Source: JAHECW01 sp964641415 (GTDB lineage: Bacteria > Acidobacteriota > Thermoanaerobaculia > Thermoanaerobaculales > Sulfomarinibacteraceae). Taken from it: a DNA stretch of 64,000 nucleotides. The stretch covers positions 1 through 64,000 of the forward strand of contig CAZXMW010000010.1 in NCBI GenBank assembly GCA_964641415.1. The letters run 5' to 3'. Below, in pieces: positions 6,901 to 15,116 of the stretch (positions are counted from its first letter, which is position 1; every line of letters starts with the position of its first letter). The notes below the pieces were generated by a model. The model worked only from the letters and a program-made list of their open reading frames with translations, had not been told where the DNA came from and did no database searches. The translations under genes were made by a program, and so were the position numbers.

Positions 6901-8373
6901 TCAGGCGTCTGCCTTGGTCTTGAAGTCCTTGCCGATCCAGCCCCTGGCGGCGAGCAGGATGATGGTTGAGAGCATGGCGATGGACGCCGAGATCAGCCAC
7001 AGCGTTTCGGGGCTCTTGGGGCCGTCGGCCGGGACGTAGGTGGCGAGCAGGGTGCCCGAGTAGAGCGGGACGATGAGCTTGGTCAGGAACCACGGGAACT
7101 GGGCGACGCCCATGTAGACGCCGGTGCGGCCCTCGGGCGCGATCTCGGCGGCGTACTGGAGGAAGCGGGGCTGCCACATCGCCTCGCCGATGGTCATGAT
7201 GAGCAGGTAGGCGAAGAGCAGGAAGCCGTTGGTGCCGATCGCCAGCAGGTACGCCGGTGCCGCCATGATCAGGGTGCCGACGACCATCATGTTGTACACC
7301 TTCCGCTTCTGGGTCATCGCCGCGACGACGGGAGCGAAGATGAAGATCAGAATCGGGTTGAAGTTGGCGGCGATCTCGAAGTACTCGCCGATCCAGCCGG
7401 AGTAGGCGCGGTTGATGTAGGGCGGCAGCACCAACCAGTTGTAGGCGAACAGGGTCTGGACCGGGATCAGCGCGAAGATGAAGAAGGTGAACTTGAGGTC
7501 GGTGAAGGGGTGGTGGACCGCCCAGTCCTTGAGGTTGGCCCAGAACCCGACTGGGGTCGCGGCGGGATCGACGGCGCCCTCCTCCGCGGCGGCCTTCGCC
7601 GCCGCCTCGGTGGCCGTCGGTTCGGCCTCGCCGCGCTCGGCCCTCTTGATCGCCGCGGTCTCGGCCTTGGCGGTGGCGATGGCGTCGGCCACCGTCCTCC
7701 GGTTCAACAGGATGACGGTGATGACCAGTGCCGCCACCGTCATCGCCGCGTAGACCCAGAACACGCCGCCGATGCCGACGCCGAGCCAGTCGTCGTCGCG
7801 CAGCAGGAAGGCGAAGGTCGGCAGCCAGCCGCCCAGGTTCATGAGCGCGTAGAGCATGGCGAAGGCCATGCCGGCGGTCTTCGGGTTGGTGAACTGGCGG
7901 ACCGCCGTGTAGGCGGCCGGCTGGTACATCCCGTAGCCGACGACGATGAACAAGATCCCCGCCATGGTCGTGATGTGCAGGGTCGACCACAGCCCGGCGG
8001 GATCGAAGACGTAGCCGGCGCTGGCGATGAGCACCCGTCCGCCGAGCAGCAGCAGGAAGGCCCAGATCAGGGCCCGTCGCACGCCGAACTTGTCGGCGAC
8101 GAAGCCGAGAAAGAACATCGACAGGGTGATTCCGGCGGTCAGCACCCCGACCATGAGCCCGGCGGGAACGTCCGGGTTGGGGACGCCCGTGAACACGAAG
8201 TCCGAGAAGTAGATGGCGAGGTAGCTCAGAACACCGAAGTAGGCGGTGCCCTCGAGAACGTAGGCGAGGTTGACGCCCCACAACGCGCGCGGCGCCCGGA
8301 CCAGGTCGATGAAGGGCTGGACGATCTCGCGCAGCGGGCTCTTCGGGGCGTCGGTCGGGCTCGAGTCGGTCAT
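6901..8373 (-). CDS. MFS transporter, POT/PTR-like
   Basis: 490-aa inner-membrane permease with about 12-14 hydrophobic helices and the MFS loop motif 'GFVADKFGVRRAL' between the second and third helices. The N-terminal 'YVLEGTAYFGVLSYLAIYF' resembles the ExxER-less end of proton-dependent oligopeptide transporters. A long charged, Ala/Glu-rich cytoplasmic loop (about 205-260, with AEPTATEAAAKAAAEEG) splits the two halves. ATG at 8371-8373 is preceded by GGGGGGAGGAACC, a strong ribosome binding site. A TACAAT promoter lies 28 nt upstream. Substrate (peptide, sugar or other) is not determined by sequence. Confidence 0.85.
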   Translation of the reverse strand: MTDSSPTDAPKSPLREIVQPFIDLVRAPRALWGVNLAYVLEGTAYFGVLSYLAIYFSDFVFTGVPNPDVPAGLMVGVLTAGITLSMFFLGFVADKFGVRRALIWAFLLLLGGRVLIASAGYVFDPAGLWSTLHITTMAGILFIVVGYGMYQPAAYTAVRQFTNPKTAGMAFAMLYALMNLGGWLPTFAFLLRDDDWLGVGIGGVFWVYAAMTVAALVITVILLNRRTVADAIATAKAETAAIKRAERGEAEPTATEAAAKAAAEEGAVDPAATPVGFWANLKDWAVHHPFTDLKFTFFIFALIPVQTLFAYNWLVLPPYINRAYSGWIGEYFEIAANFNPILIFIFAPVVAAMTQKRKVYNMMVVGTLIMAAPAYLLAIGTNGFLLFAYLLIMTIGEAMWQPRFLQYAAEIAPEGRTGVYMGVAQFPWFLTKLIVPLYSGTLLATYVPADGPKSPETLWLISASIAMLSTIILLAARGWIGKDFKTKADA

Positions 8374-8400
8374 GGTTCCTCCCCCCGGAGTTGTCGGGGT

Positions 8401-8406
8401 ATTGTA
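8401..8406 (-). promoter_or_regulatory. -10 element of MFS gene
   Basis: Minus-strand TGTACAAT about 28 nt before the start codon, leaving a short leader that contains the strong Shine-Dalgarno. Confidence 0.5.
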
Positions 8407-8428
8407 CACAGTGGGGTGAAAGAGACGC

Positions 8429-8670
<242 letters not shown>

Positions 8671-8720
8671 TCGTGCCCGATGCAGCGACAGCGGCCAGCG
8701 CCGGCAACCGGCGACCGGGG

Positions 8721-10163
8721 TCAGTCCGTGCCCGTGGCCTCGGCGATCTCGCCCTCGGCGATGACGATCTCGACCCGTCGGTTCCGGGCGCGGCCGTCGC
8801 CGGTGCCGTTGTCGGCGATCGGGCGCCCGGGGCCGTAGCCCGCCACGGTCATCCGGTCAGCTGCGATGCCCTGCTCGAACAGGAAGTCGCGCACCGACGT
8901 CGCCCGCGCCTCGGACAGGGCCATGTTGTAGTCCAGCGACCCGGTCGAGTCGGTGTGGCCCTCGATGCGGGTGTTGAGGTCGCCCATGATGAGCAGGATT
9001 CCGGCGAGCTTCGCGATCACCTGCCTGGTCTCGGGCTTGAGGGTCGACTCGTTGAGGTCGAACAGAATGTCGGGCAGGTTGACGATGGTGCCGCGCGCGG
9101 TGCTGCGGGTGTCGGCGACGTGGGCCAGCGCCAGGTCGAGGCGGCTCGCCAGCTCATCTCGGTCCTGCTTGAGGCCGGCGACCGCCGACATCAGAGCCGC
9201 CTGCTCGGTGCGAAGTGCGCCCATGGCCGCTTCGAGCTGCGCCCGTTCGGCGATCAGAGACGCTGTCTGGTCACTCGCCTCGGCGAGCGCCCGCTCGGCC
9301 GTGGTCAGCGCCTGTTCGGTTTCAGACGCGCGCGCCTCGAGGGCCTTGATCTCGGCCCGCCGCTCGGCGATCGCCGCCTCGAGCTCAGCGGCCTCGATCT
9401 TGCGTTCGCTGATGCCGATGGCGTCGTTGCTCAGCGCCACCGAGCGCAGGGCGTAGTCGGCCGAGGTCTTGCGCTTGCGGCCCGCGCCGGCGAGCGAGCG
9501 CGACTGGTTGAGGGAGATGGTGGCCTGGGTGAAGATGTCGGGGGCGTACGACTCGGCGCCGATCCGTTCGGCGAGCTCGTAGGCCTTCTCGGCCTGGATC
9601 AGCTCGAGGGGCTGATCGCTGTCCCACGCCACGTTGACGATGGTGTCGAGCTGGTGCTTTGCGGCGGGCACCAGGCCGGCGAAGCTGAAGTCGTCCGAAG
9701 GCACCCTCTTTTTGGTCGGCGGCGCATTCGTGAACATCACCATCTCGGATGGCTTGCGCACCAGGTAGTACGGCTCCGCGGTGATGAGCAGCGCGAAGCT
9801 CTTCAGCCCGGTGGCGAAGGTCGCCTTGCCGTTGGCATCGGGTGCGGTGAGCTCGCCGAGGTTGGTGGCACGGCCGTCCCGGGCGACGGCCCACACCACG
9901 TAGGCGGTGATGTCGCCGCCGAACAGCACCGCCGGCTTCATGTCCTTGAACTTCATCTCGATCGCGGCCTGTGTGTCGCGAAACTCGACCTTGGCTTCGA
10001 CGCGCGCGTCGGGCGCCCGGGCGGTACCGACCATGTCCAGCGGCACGGTCGTGCGGTCGGGGTACTGGGGCGCGTGCAGCGTGATCTCGGTTGCGACCGC
10101 CGCCGTCGGCGCGATGGTGAGCAGGCAGGTTGCCAGGATCGCGGTCGCGAACATGCGTTTCAT
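8721..10163 (-). CDS. OmpA-family peptidoglycan-associated outer-membrane protein
   Basis: 480 aa. Signal peptide at 1-23 (MKRMFATAILATCLLTIA, then AVA). Residues about 24-210 form a beta-rich domain of unknown type with an aligned repeat of short strands; about 215-335 is a long Ala/Glu/Arg coiled coil (AEAERALAEASDQ style heptads); about 355-465 is a complete OmpA C-terminal domain with DILFDLNESTLKPE, IEGHTDSTG and the peptidoglycan-binding NRRVEIVI. ATG at 10161-10163 follows CAGGAGGGC. The protein should be periplasmic or outer-membrane-linked and grip peptidoglycan. Spacing from the upstream UGP gene (86 nt) with an inverted repeat suggests separate transcription or processing. Confidence 0.88.
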   Translation of the reverse strand: MKRMFATAILATCLLTIAPTAAVATEITLHAPQYPDRTTVPLDMVGTARAPDARVEAKVEFRDTQAAIEMKFKDMKPAVLFGGDITAYVVWAVARDGRATNLGELTAPDANGKATFATGLKSFALLITAEPYYLVRKPSEMVMFTNAPPTKKRVPSDDFSFAGLVPAAKHQLDTIVNVAWDSDQPLELIQAEKAYELAERIGAESYAPDIFTQATISLNQSRSLAGAGRKRKTSADYALRSVALSNDAIGISERKIEAAELEAAIAERRAEIKALEARASETEQALTTAERALAEASDQTASLIAERAQLEAAMGALRTEQAALMSAVAGLKQDRDELASRLDLALAHVADTRSTARGTIVNLPDILFDLNESTLKPETRQVIAKLAGILLIMGDLNTRIEGHTDSTGSLDYNMALSEARATSVRDFLFEQGIAADRMTVAGYGPGRPIADNGTGDGRARNRRVEIVIAEGEIAEATGTD

Positions 10164-10184
10164 GAAAGCCCTCCTGTCGGTGCG

Positions 10185-10225
10185 TTGACAGCCGTCAGGC
10201 TGGCATGAAGCAGGGAAGCTGTCAA
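10185..10225. repeat. inverted repeat TTGACAGC/GCTGTCAA
   Basis: Perfect 8-bp arms at 10185-10192 and 10218-10225 in the 86-nt gap between the UDP-glucose pyrophosphorylase stop and the OmpA-like start. Could be an operator or an RNA hairpin; TTGACA in the distal arm might be a -35 for the OmpA-like gene but no good -10 sits at the right distance. Confidence 0.45.
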
Positions 10226-10249
10226 TCTCGGCTCGCGACGGTCGATCGA

Positions 10250-11653
10250 TCAGGCCCGGTGCTCGCTCCGCAGCACCGCGCCGTCCGGGACCCGGCCCGG
10301 TTCGGCGCCTGCCTGCACCGTCACCTCGCCTTCCACCACCACCCCGCTGCCGAAGGTCACGTCGCCGCGCACCGTCAGGCCGGTGCAGCGCACCAGGGAC
10401 GGCGGTCCGGCCGGGAATCGTTGCTCGAAGTCGTCGAGCAGCTTGAAGAACTCGGGGTCGAGGCTGATGGTCGGCGGCGAGGCGCGCTCGGCGGCGAGCA
10501 CGACCCGGCCGTCGTCGGTCAGCCGGTAGGCGTCGGAGCGCACGCCGAGCAGATCCTCGGTGCTCTTCACCGGCGAGAAGCGGGTGCGCGGCACGCGCAC
10601 CGCGACCGCATGATCGAAGAGCGAGATCGCCGCGCCCATGGCGGTCTCGAGCTGGACCACATCGGGCGAGCCGGGGTCGCGCGGGTCGACGGTCTTCCGG
10701 TTGACGATGGTGTCCAGGGGCAGCACGCCGTCGTGCCGTTCGAGCAGCCCGGCGAGCGCCGGCAACGAGACCCAGATGTTGTTGGTGTTGAAGTAGCGGT
10801 AGCGATCGATATCCTGGAACTCCTCGAGCTCGTCGGGCGGGCACTGGGCGGATTCGCGCAATGCGAGCCTTCCGCCGTCGAGGCGACACAGGTGGCCACC
10901 TTTGCGATCGGCCAGCGTGCGATCGGCGACCTCCATCATGAAGTCGGCGCCGGTGGCCGCCATGTGACCGAGCAGCGCCGGGTCGAGTACGGCTCCGAGG
11001 TTGTCCGAGTTGGAGATGAAGGCGAGCTCGTAGCCCATGTCCGAGAGCCGTCCGAGCAGACCCGATGTGACCAGCGCGGTGTAGACGTCGCCGTGACCGG
11101 GGGGGCACCACTCGAGCTCGGGATTTTCCGGCCATTTCACCGGAGACCGGTCAGCGGCAAGAATCTTCGGCACCCGGTGCTGGCGGAAGCCGAGCGGCAG
11201 CGCCTCGACCTCCAGGCCGGGATGGGCGGCGAGGGCCGATGCGGTGTCGTCGACCGTTCGGAAGCTGTTCATCAGGAGAAGCGGCGTTCGGGTGTCGTAC
11301 CGCCGCCGGAGCTCGAGCACTTGGCGCGCGATGAGGTCGAGGAAGCTCGCCCCGGGACGGACCTCGATCAGCGACTTGGCGCGCTTGAGCCCCATGCTGG
11401 TGCCGAGACCGCCGTTGAGCTTGATGACCACCGCGCGGCCGAGGGCGTCGCGATCAGGATAGGTGTCGAGCGCCTCTGCGTCGGGCAGCTCTCCGACCGG
11501 CTCGATCTGATCGCGGTCGAGGACGCCCCGGTCCCCCGACAGGAACCTGTCGAGGTGAAGCCGAAAGGCGGCGATGGCCGGCTCGGGCAGCCCGACGTCC
11601 TTCATGATCTTGACGAACTCCGAGCGGCGACCACGATTCGAGTGCTGTTCCAT
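10250..11653 (-). CDS. UTP-glucose-1-phosphate uridylyltransferase, UGP1 type
   Basis: 467 aa, makes UDP-glucose from UTP and glucose 1-phosphate. It belongs to the eukaryote-like UGP1 family rather than the usual bacterial GalU: the nucleotide motif KLNGGLGTSMG is at about 78-88, followed by 'KSLIEVRPGASFLDL', 'LMNSFRTVDDT', 'WCPPGHGDVYTAL', 'FISNSDNLGA', and a left-handed beta-helix-like C-terminus (GLTVRGDVTFGSGVVVEGEV). Length matches the family. ATG at 11651-11653 follows GGGAGCG; the promoter TACCAT overlaps the promoter of the divergent lytic transglycosylase. UDP-glucose would feed envelope glycans whose genes lie at 20-24 kb and 60-64 kb. Confidence 0.93.
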   Translation of the reverse strand: MEQHSNRGRRSEFVKIMKDVGLPEPAIAAFRLHLDRFLSGDRGVLDRDQIEPVGELPDAEALDTYPDRDALGRAVVIKLNGGLGTSMGLKRAKSLIEVRPGASFLDLIARQVLELRRRYDTRTPLLLMNSFRTVDDTASALAAHPGLEVEALPLGFRQHRVPKILAADRSPVKWPENPELEWCPPGHGDVYTALVTSGLLGRLSDMGYELAFISNSDNLGAVLDPALLGHMAATGADFMMEVADRTLADRKGGHLCRLDGGRLALRESAQCPPDELEEFQDIDRYRYFNTNNIWVSLPALAGLLERHDGVLPLDTIVNRKTVDPRDPGSPDVVQLETAMGAAISLFDHAVAVRVPRTRFSPVKSTEDLLGVRSDAYRLTDDGRVVLAAERASPPTISLDPEFFKLLDDFEQRFPAGPPSLVRCTGLTVRGDVTFGSGVVVEGEVTVQAGAEPGRVPDGAVLRSEHRA

Positions 11654-11683
11654 GAGCGATCACGCTCCCGTTCTGATGTCTGG

Positions 11684-11693
11684 CATAATGGTA
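11684..11693. promoter_or_regulatory. overlapping divergent -10 elements
   Basis: Plus strand: TGGCATAAT (CATAAT at 11684-11689), exactly 6 nt before the GTG of the lytic transglycosylase gene, so that mRNA is probably leaderless. Minus strand: GCTACCAT (TACCAT = plus 11688-11693), giving a leader of about 28 nt with a ribosome binding site for the UGP gene. The two -10 hexamers share two base pairs. Confidence 0.55.
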
Positions 11694-11695
11694 GC

Positions 11696-12364
11696 GTGGC
11701 GTTCGTGCGGTGTCTTGTGTCGAGCGCGGTGTGCGCAGCGCTGGCGATGCCGGCGTGGGGCTCCGGTCCGACCGCACCGGTGGCGGGATCGGTGGTTTCG
11801 TCCGGTGGAGGTGTGCGCGAGCTGGTCGATCGGCTGAGCCGCGAGCACGGTCTCGACCCTCGCTTGATGGACGCGCTGATCCGCGTCGAGTCGGGCTACG
11901 ACCCACGGGCGGTGAGCCACAAGGGCGCGATGGGGTTGATGCAGCTCATGCCTGCCACAGCATCGCGGCTCGGCGTGCGCAACCCCTTCGATCCGGAGCA
12001 GAACGTCCGCGGCGGCATGCGCGAGTTCGCCCGGCTCGTCGAGGTCTACCGCGGCAACCTCAAGCTGGCTCTCGCCGCGTACAACGCCGGCGAGGGCGCG
12101 GTGTCACGTTTCCGGGGTGTCCCGCCGTACCGGGAGACCCGCAATTACGTGTCGAAGATCCTCACCATCTACACGGGCCGGCCGTACCGGGTGTCCGACA
12201 GCTCCCGCGCGGCCCCGGTTTTGCTGGTGACCGATCCGGGTACCGGTCGGTCCGTGATTACCAACCAGCCCGGCGGAGTGGATCAGGTGGGGGGTGTCGC
12301 CCTGCGCCGGTCGGGCGCCGGATCGGGGCGCCTGACGGGCGGCTTCGGCGCGGCCAGCGACTGA
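11696..12364 (+). CDS. soluble lytic murein transglycosylase (SLT domain)
   Basis: 222 aa, cleaves peptidoglycan glycan strands with formation of anhydromuramic acid, acting in the periplasm. N-terminal export signal about 1-24 (CLVSSAVCAALAMPAWG). The SLT catalytic core is about 45-165: catalytic Glu65 in ALIRVESGYDP, then 'SHKGAMGLMQLMPATA', 'NPFDPEQNVRGG' and 'ALAAYNAGEGAV', all standard. The start is GTG at 11696, placed 6 nt after a -10 hexamer; no Shine-Dalgarno. A Gly/Ser-rich tail follows the domain. Divergent from the UGP gene with only 42 bp between start codons. Confidence 0.9.
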   Translation: MAFVRCLVSSAVCAALAMPAWGSGPTAPVAGSVVSSGGGVRELVDRLSREHGLDPRLMDALIRVESGYDPRAVSHKGAMGLMQLMPATASRLGVRNPFDPEQNVRGGMREFARLVEVYRGNLKLALAAYNAGEGAVSRFRGVPPYRETRNYVSKILTIYTGRPYRVSDSSRAAPVLLVTDPGTGRSVITNQPGGVDQVGGVALRRSGAGSGRLTGGFGAASD

Positions 12365-12466
12365 CCGCCGGGCATCCGGGGGCCGTCGCTGCCGGGCGTG
12401 ATTTTCGCTGCTCTCGGTCCGCGCATCGAATCTGTGCGGCTCAGCCTCCCGGCATGGGTTACACCT

Positions 12467-12616
12467 CAGCTGAGCGATTCCCGCCGGCGGTCTGCACCAA
12501 GCTCTCGCGCTCTGGATGGTTGCGGAAAGACTCGACATCCGAACGGGAAAGCCTTTGTTTTTCGCAACCACCAGCGCATCAGGATCTTGGCATATCTCAT
12601 CCAGCAGAATCGTTGG
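12467..12616. repeat. diverged copy of palindromic intergenic element
   Basis: Imperfect long palindrome: left part begins CTGAGCGATTCCCGCCGG, right part ends CCAGCAGAATCGTTGG, with internal arms such as GGATGGTTGCGGAAAGAC and the complementary GTTTTTCGCAACCACC. It aligns with the element at 19275-19432 (shared CATCAGGATCTTGG). It fills most of the 305-bp gap between the transglycosylase and TRAP genes; the remaining 12365-12466 shows nothing recognisable. Confidence 0.75.
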
Positions 12617-12624
12617 TCTTACGC

Positions 12625-12630
12625 TACAAT
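12625..12630 (+). promoter_or_regulatory. -10 element of TRAP operon
   Basis: GCTACAAT, with TACAAT 40 nt before the start of the TatT-like gene, immediately after the right end of the palindromic element. The element therefore supplies the upstream promoter region. Confidence 0.45.
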
Positions 12631-12669
12631 CACCGCTCGCCGGAGCATGGCCGAATACGGGAGGTGACG

Positions 12670-13554
12670 TTGCGACACGGAGGTTCGGGCTTCAGATGGC
12701 CGAGGCTGACCGCGGCGTTGCTGCTGTTGTTGACGCCGGTCGTCGGGTGCTCGTCGGTCATCTCGTCGGCGACCGCCGGGCTGTCGGCGAACCTGACCTC
12801 GGCGGTGCTCGATCAGAACGATCCGGAGACCGTGCGCCAGGGCGCGCCCGCCTACCTGCTCATGATCGACGGCCTGATCGCCAACGACCCTGACGATCCG
12901 AAGCTGCTGGCGTCCGGCGCCCAGCTCTATGCGAGCTACACCGCGACCTTCGTCGACGACCCCGAGCGGGCGGCCCGGCTCGCCGAGCGGGCCAAGGGCT
13001 ACGGCTTCGCGGCGCTGTGCTCAGCGGCGCCCGCAACCTGCGACAGCTGGAGGCGGCCCTTCGACGAGTTCGAGGCGATCATCGGCAGTGTCGGCCGTCG
13101 AGAACTCGATGAGCTGTACACCGCCGCAGCTGCGTGGGCGACCTGGGTTCAGGTCAACCGCGCCGACTGGGCGGCGATCGCGGACAAGGCCAGGGTCGAG
13201 GCGATGATGAAACGCGTGGTCACGTTGGATCCCGGCTACCGTCACGGCGCCGCGTTCGCCTACCTCGGCGTTCTCAACAGCATCATCCCGCCGGCGCTCG
13301 GCGGGCGCCCGGAGCAGGGGCGGCGTGACTTCGAGCGGGCCATTGAGCTGTCCGACGGCCGAGATCTGTTGGCCAAGGTCCTGTTCGCACGCGAGTATGC
13401 CCGCCTGGTCTTCGACCGTGAGCTGCACGATCGTCTACTCGAGGAGGTCCTGGCCGCGAGCCCTGATGTCCCCGGGCTCGTTCTCACTAACACCATGGCT
13501 CAGGCCGAAGCCCGCGTCCTGCTGGCCGAATCCGAAGCGTACTTCGCGGAGTGA
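12670..13554 (+). CDS. TRAP transporter TatT-component-like lipoprotein
   Basis: 294 aa. N-terminal lipoprotein signal with lipobox near residue 27 (TPVVGC), followed by an all-helical TPR-like body (AYLLMIDGLIANDPDDPKLL, YTAAAAWATWVQVNRADWAA, 'YLGVLNSIIPPALGG' and so on). It resembles the Tp0956/TatT family, periplasmic trimeric proteins that accompany TRAP binding proteins. Start is TTG at 12670, because GGGAGG at 12659-12664 is 5 nt away; GTG at 12664 would overlap the ribosome binding site. First gene of the TRAP operon, 3 nt before dctP. Expected to sit in the periplasm anchored to a membrane and help ligand hand-over; ligand unknown. Confidence 0.78.
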   Translation: MRHGGSGFRWPRLTAALLLLLTPVVGCSSVISSATAGLSANLTSAVLDQNDPETVRQGAPAYLLMIDGLIANDPDDPKLLASGAQLYASYTATFVDDPERAARLAERAKGYGFAALCSAAPATCDSWRRPFDEFEAIIGSVGRRELDELYTAAAAWATWVQVNRADWAAIADKARVEAMMKRVVTLDPGYRHGAAFAYLGVLNSIIPPALGGRPEQGRRDFERAIELSDGRDLLAKVLFAREYARLVFDRELHDRLLEEVLAASPDVPGLVLTNTMAQAEARVLLAESEAYFAE

Positions 13555-13557
13555 TCC

Positions 13558-14583
13558 ATGCTTCGACTCACGACACTGTGCATCGTCTGGACCATCGCCG
13601 TCACCCACACCGTTTTCGCCGGTGCAACTCAGCTCAAGGTCGCCACCCTCGCTCCCGACGGCTCGTTCTGGATGACCGAGGCACGAAAAGCGGCCACCGA
13701 GGTCGCCGAGCGGACCGAAGGGCGGGTCCGCTTCCGGTTCTACCCGGGCGGCACCATGGGCGACGACGCGGCGGTTCTTCGAAAGATGAGAATCGGTCAG
13801 CTGCACGGCGGGGTCTTTCTCGGCGGCAGCCTGGCGCCCATCGTTCCCGACCTCAACATCTACACACTGCCGCTGCTGTTCGGTGACTACGGTGAGGTCG
13901 ACTCGGTCCGCGCCGAGATCGACCCGGTACTGATCGATGCCCTCGGCGACGCCGGCTTCCACAGCTTCGGATTCATCGAGGGCGGCTTCGCCTATCTGTT
14001 CTCGACCAGGAAGGCGTCGTCTTTTGCCGAGCTCCGAGGCCGCAAGGCGTGGCTGCCCGAGGGCGATGATATCGGACGGGTTGTGATCGACGAGGCGGGC
14101 CTTTCGCCCGTGTCGCTCGGGCTGCCCGACGTGCTCACCGGGCTCCAGACCGGCCTGCTCGAGGTCGTCAGCGGGCCGCCGGTGGGAGCGGTGGCGCTGC
14201 AGTGGTTCACCAAGGTGAAGTACGCGATCGACGTGCCGGTGGTCTACACCTTCGGCTGCATCGTGATCTCGAACCGTGCCTGGTCGAAGATCGACCCGGA
14301 CGACCAGAAGGTTGTCGATGAGGTCTTCTCCCGGGTCACCCGAACCCTCGATCAAAGAGCCCGTGAAGATAACCAGGAGGCGCTCCGGGCGCTCGTCGAA
14401 CAGGGTGTGACGGTGGTCGCGCCGGCCGGCGAAGCCGAAAGCCAGTGGGCCGAGGTCGCGCGCCGGTCGACCGACCGTCTGGTCCGTGAGCTCGATCTGA
14501 GCCGCGACCTGCTCGAGGAGATCGAAGGTCTGATCCGGACTGCGGATTCCGGCGACCCGGCCGGTCCGGCCGACGCCCCGTGA
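13558..14583 (+). CDS. dctP: TRAP transporter substrate-binding protein
   Basis: 341-aa periplasmic solute-binding protein of the DctP family. Signal peptide 1-22 (ending VFAGA). Hallmarks: 'KVATLAPDGSFWMTEARK' start, 'FRFYPGGTMGDDAAVLRKMRIGQLHGG', the central 'LRGRKAWLPEGDDIGRVVIDEAG' with the Arg that in this family binds the carboxylate of the ligand, and 'VVDEVFSRVTRTLDQRAREDN' C-terminal helix. Length is normal. Its last codons overlap dctQ (GTGA). Operon with TatT-like lipoprotein and dctQM indicates a complete sodium-dependent TRAP system, most likely for a carboxylate-type solute. Confidence 0.93.
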   Translation: MLRLTTLCIVWTIAVTHTVFAGATQLKVATLAPDGSFWMTEARKAATEVAERTEGRVRFRFYPGGTMGDDAAVLRKMRIGQLHGGVFLGGSLAPIVPDLNIYTLPLLFGDYGEVDSVRAEIDPVLIDALGDAGFHSFGFIEGGFAYLFSTRKASSFAELRGRKAWLPEGDDIGRVVIDEAGLSPVSLGLPDVLTGLQTGLLEVVSGPPVGAVALQWFTKVKYAIDVPVVYTFGCIVISNRAWSKIDPDDQKVVDEVFSRVTRTLDQRAREDNQEALRALVEQGVTVVAPAGEAESQWAEVARRSTDRLVRELDLSRDLLEEIEGLIRTADSGDPAGPADAP

Positions 14584-15116
14584 ACCCGAACCGCTCGACA
14601 GCCCGGGTCTTCGAGGACCGCGGAGCGCTCGGGTGGACGCTGCGCGGACTGGGCGTCGTCGAGAGCGGTTTGCTCGTCATCCTGCTCGCCGCGATGGCCG
14701 TTCTCGCTCTCTGGCAGATCGTCGAGCGGAACTTCTTTCAGACCGCTGTGGTCTGGATCGACCCGCTGCTCCGTGTGCTGGTGCTGTGGGTCGGCCTGCT
14801 CGGAGCGGTGGCCGCCGCGCGCGACGATCGGCAGATCAACGTCGACGTCGTCGCCCGTTTCGTCGGGCCGCTGTGGCGCTCCAGGATCCGGATCGTGACC
14901 GACCTCTTCACCGCCGGTGTGACCGGCTTTCTGTCCTGGCACGCCGTGCGGTTCGTCCTGGATGCCCGGGCCTACGGCGAGGTTGCCTTCGGCTCGGTGC
15001 CGTTGTGGACGGCGGCGATGATCCTGCCCGCCGCCTTCGCTCTGCTGGCGGTGCGCTACCTCCTGCTCGCCGGCTTCCACCTGCGCCGTGTCTTTCGCGA
15101 CCGGGATCGTCCGTGA
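14580..15116 (+). CDS. dctQ: TRAP transporter small permease
   Basis: 178-aa DctQ-type membrane subunit with four hydrophobic helices (about 25-45, 65-85, 107-127, 145-168) and the usual 'AARDDRQINVDVVAR' loop after helix 2. GTG at 14580 overlaps the dctP stop, and the gene overlaps dctM by 4 nt (GTGA), so all three are translationally coupled. Helps the large permease couple sodium entry to solute uptake. Confidence 0.9.
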   Translation: MNPNRSTARVFEDRGALGWTLRGLGVVESGLLVILLAAMAVLALWQIVERNFFQTAVVWIDPLLRVLVLWVGLLGAVAAARDDRQINVDVVARFVGPLWRSRIRIVTDLFTAGVTGFLSWHAVRFVLDARAYGEVAFGSVPLWTAAMILPAAFALLAVRYLLLAGFHLRRVFRDRDRP

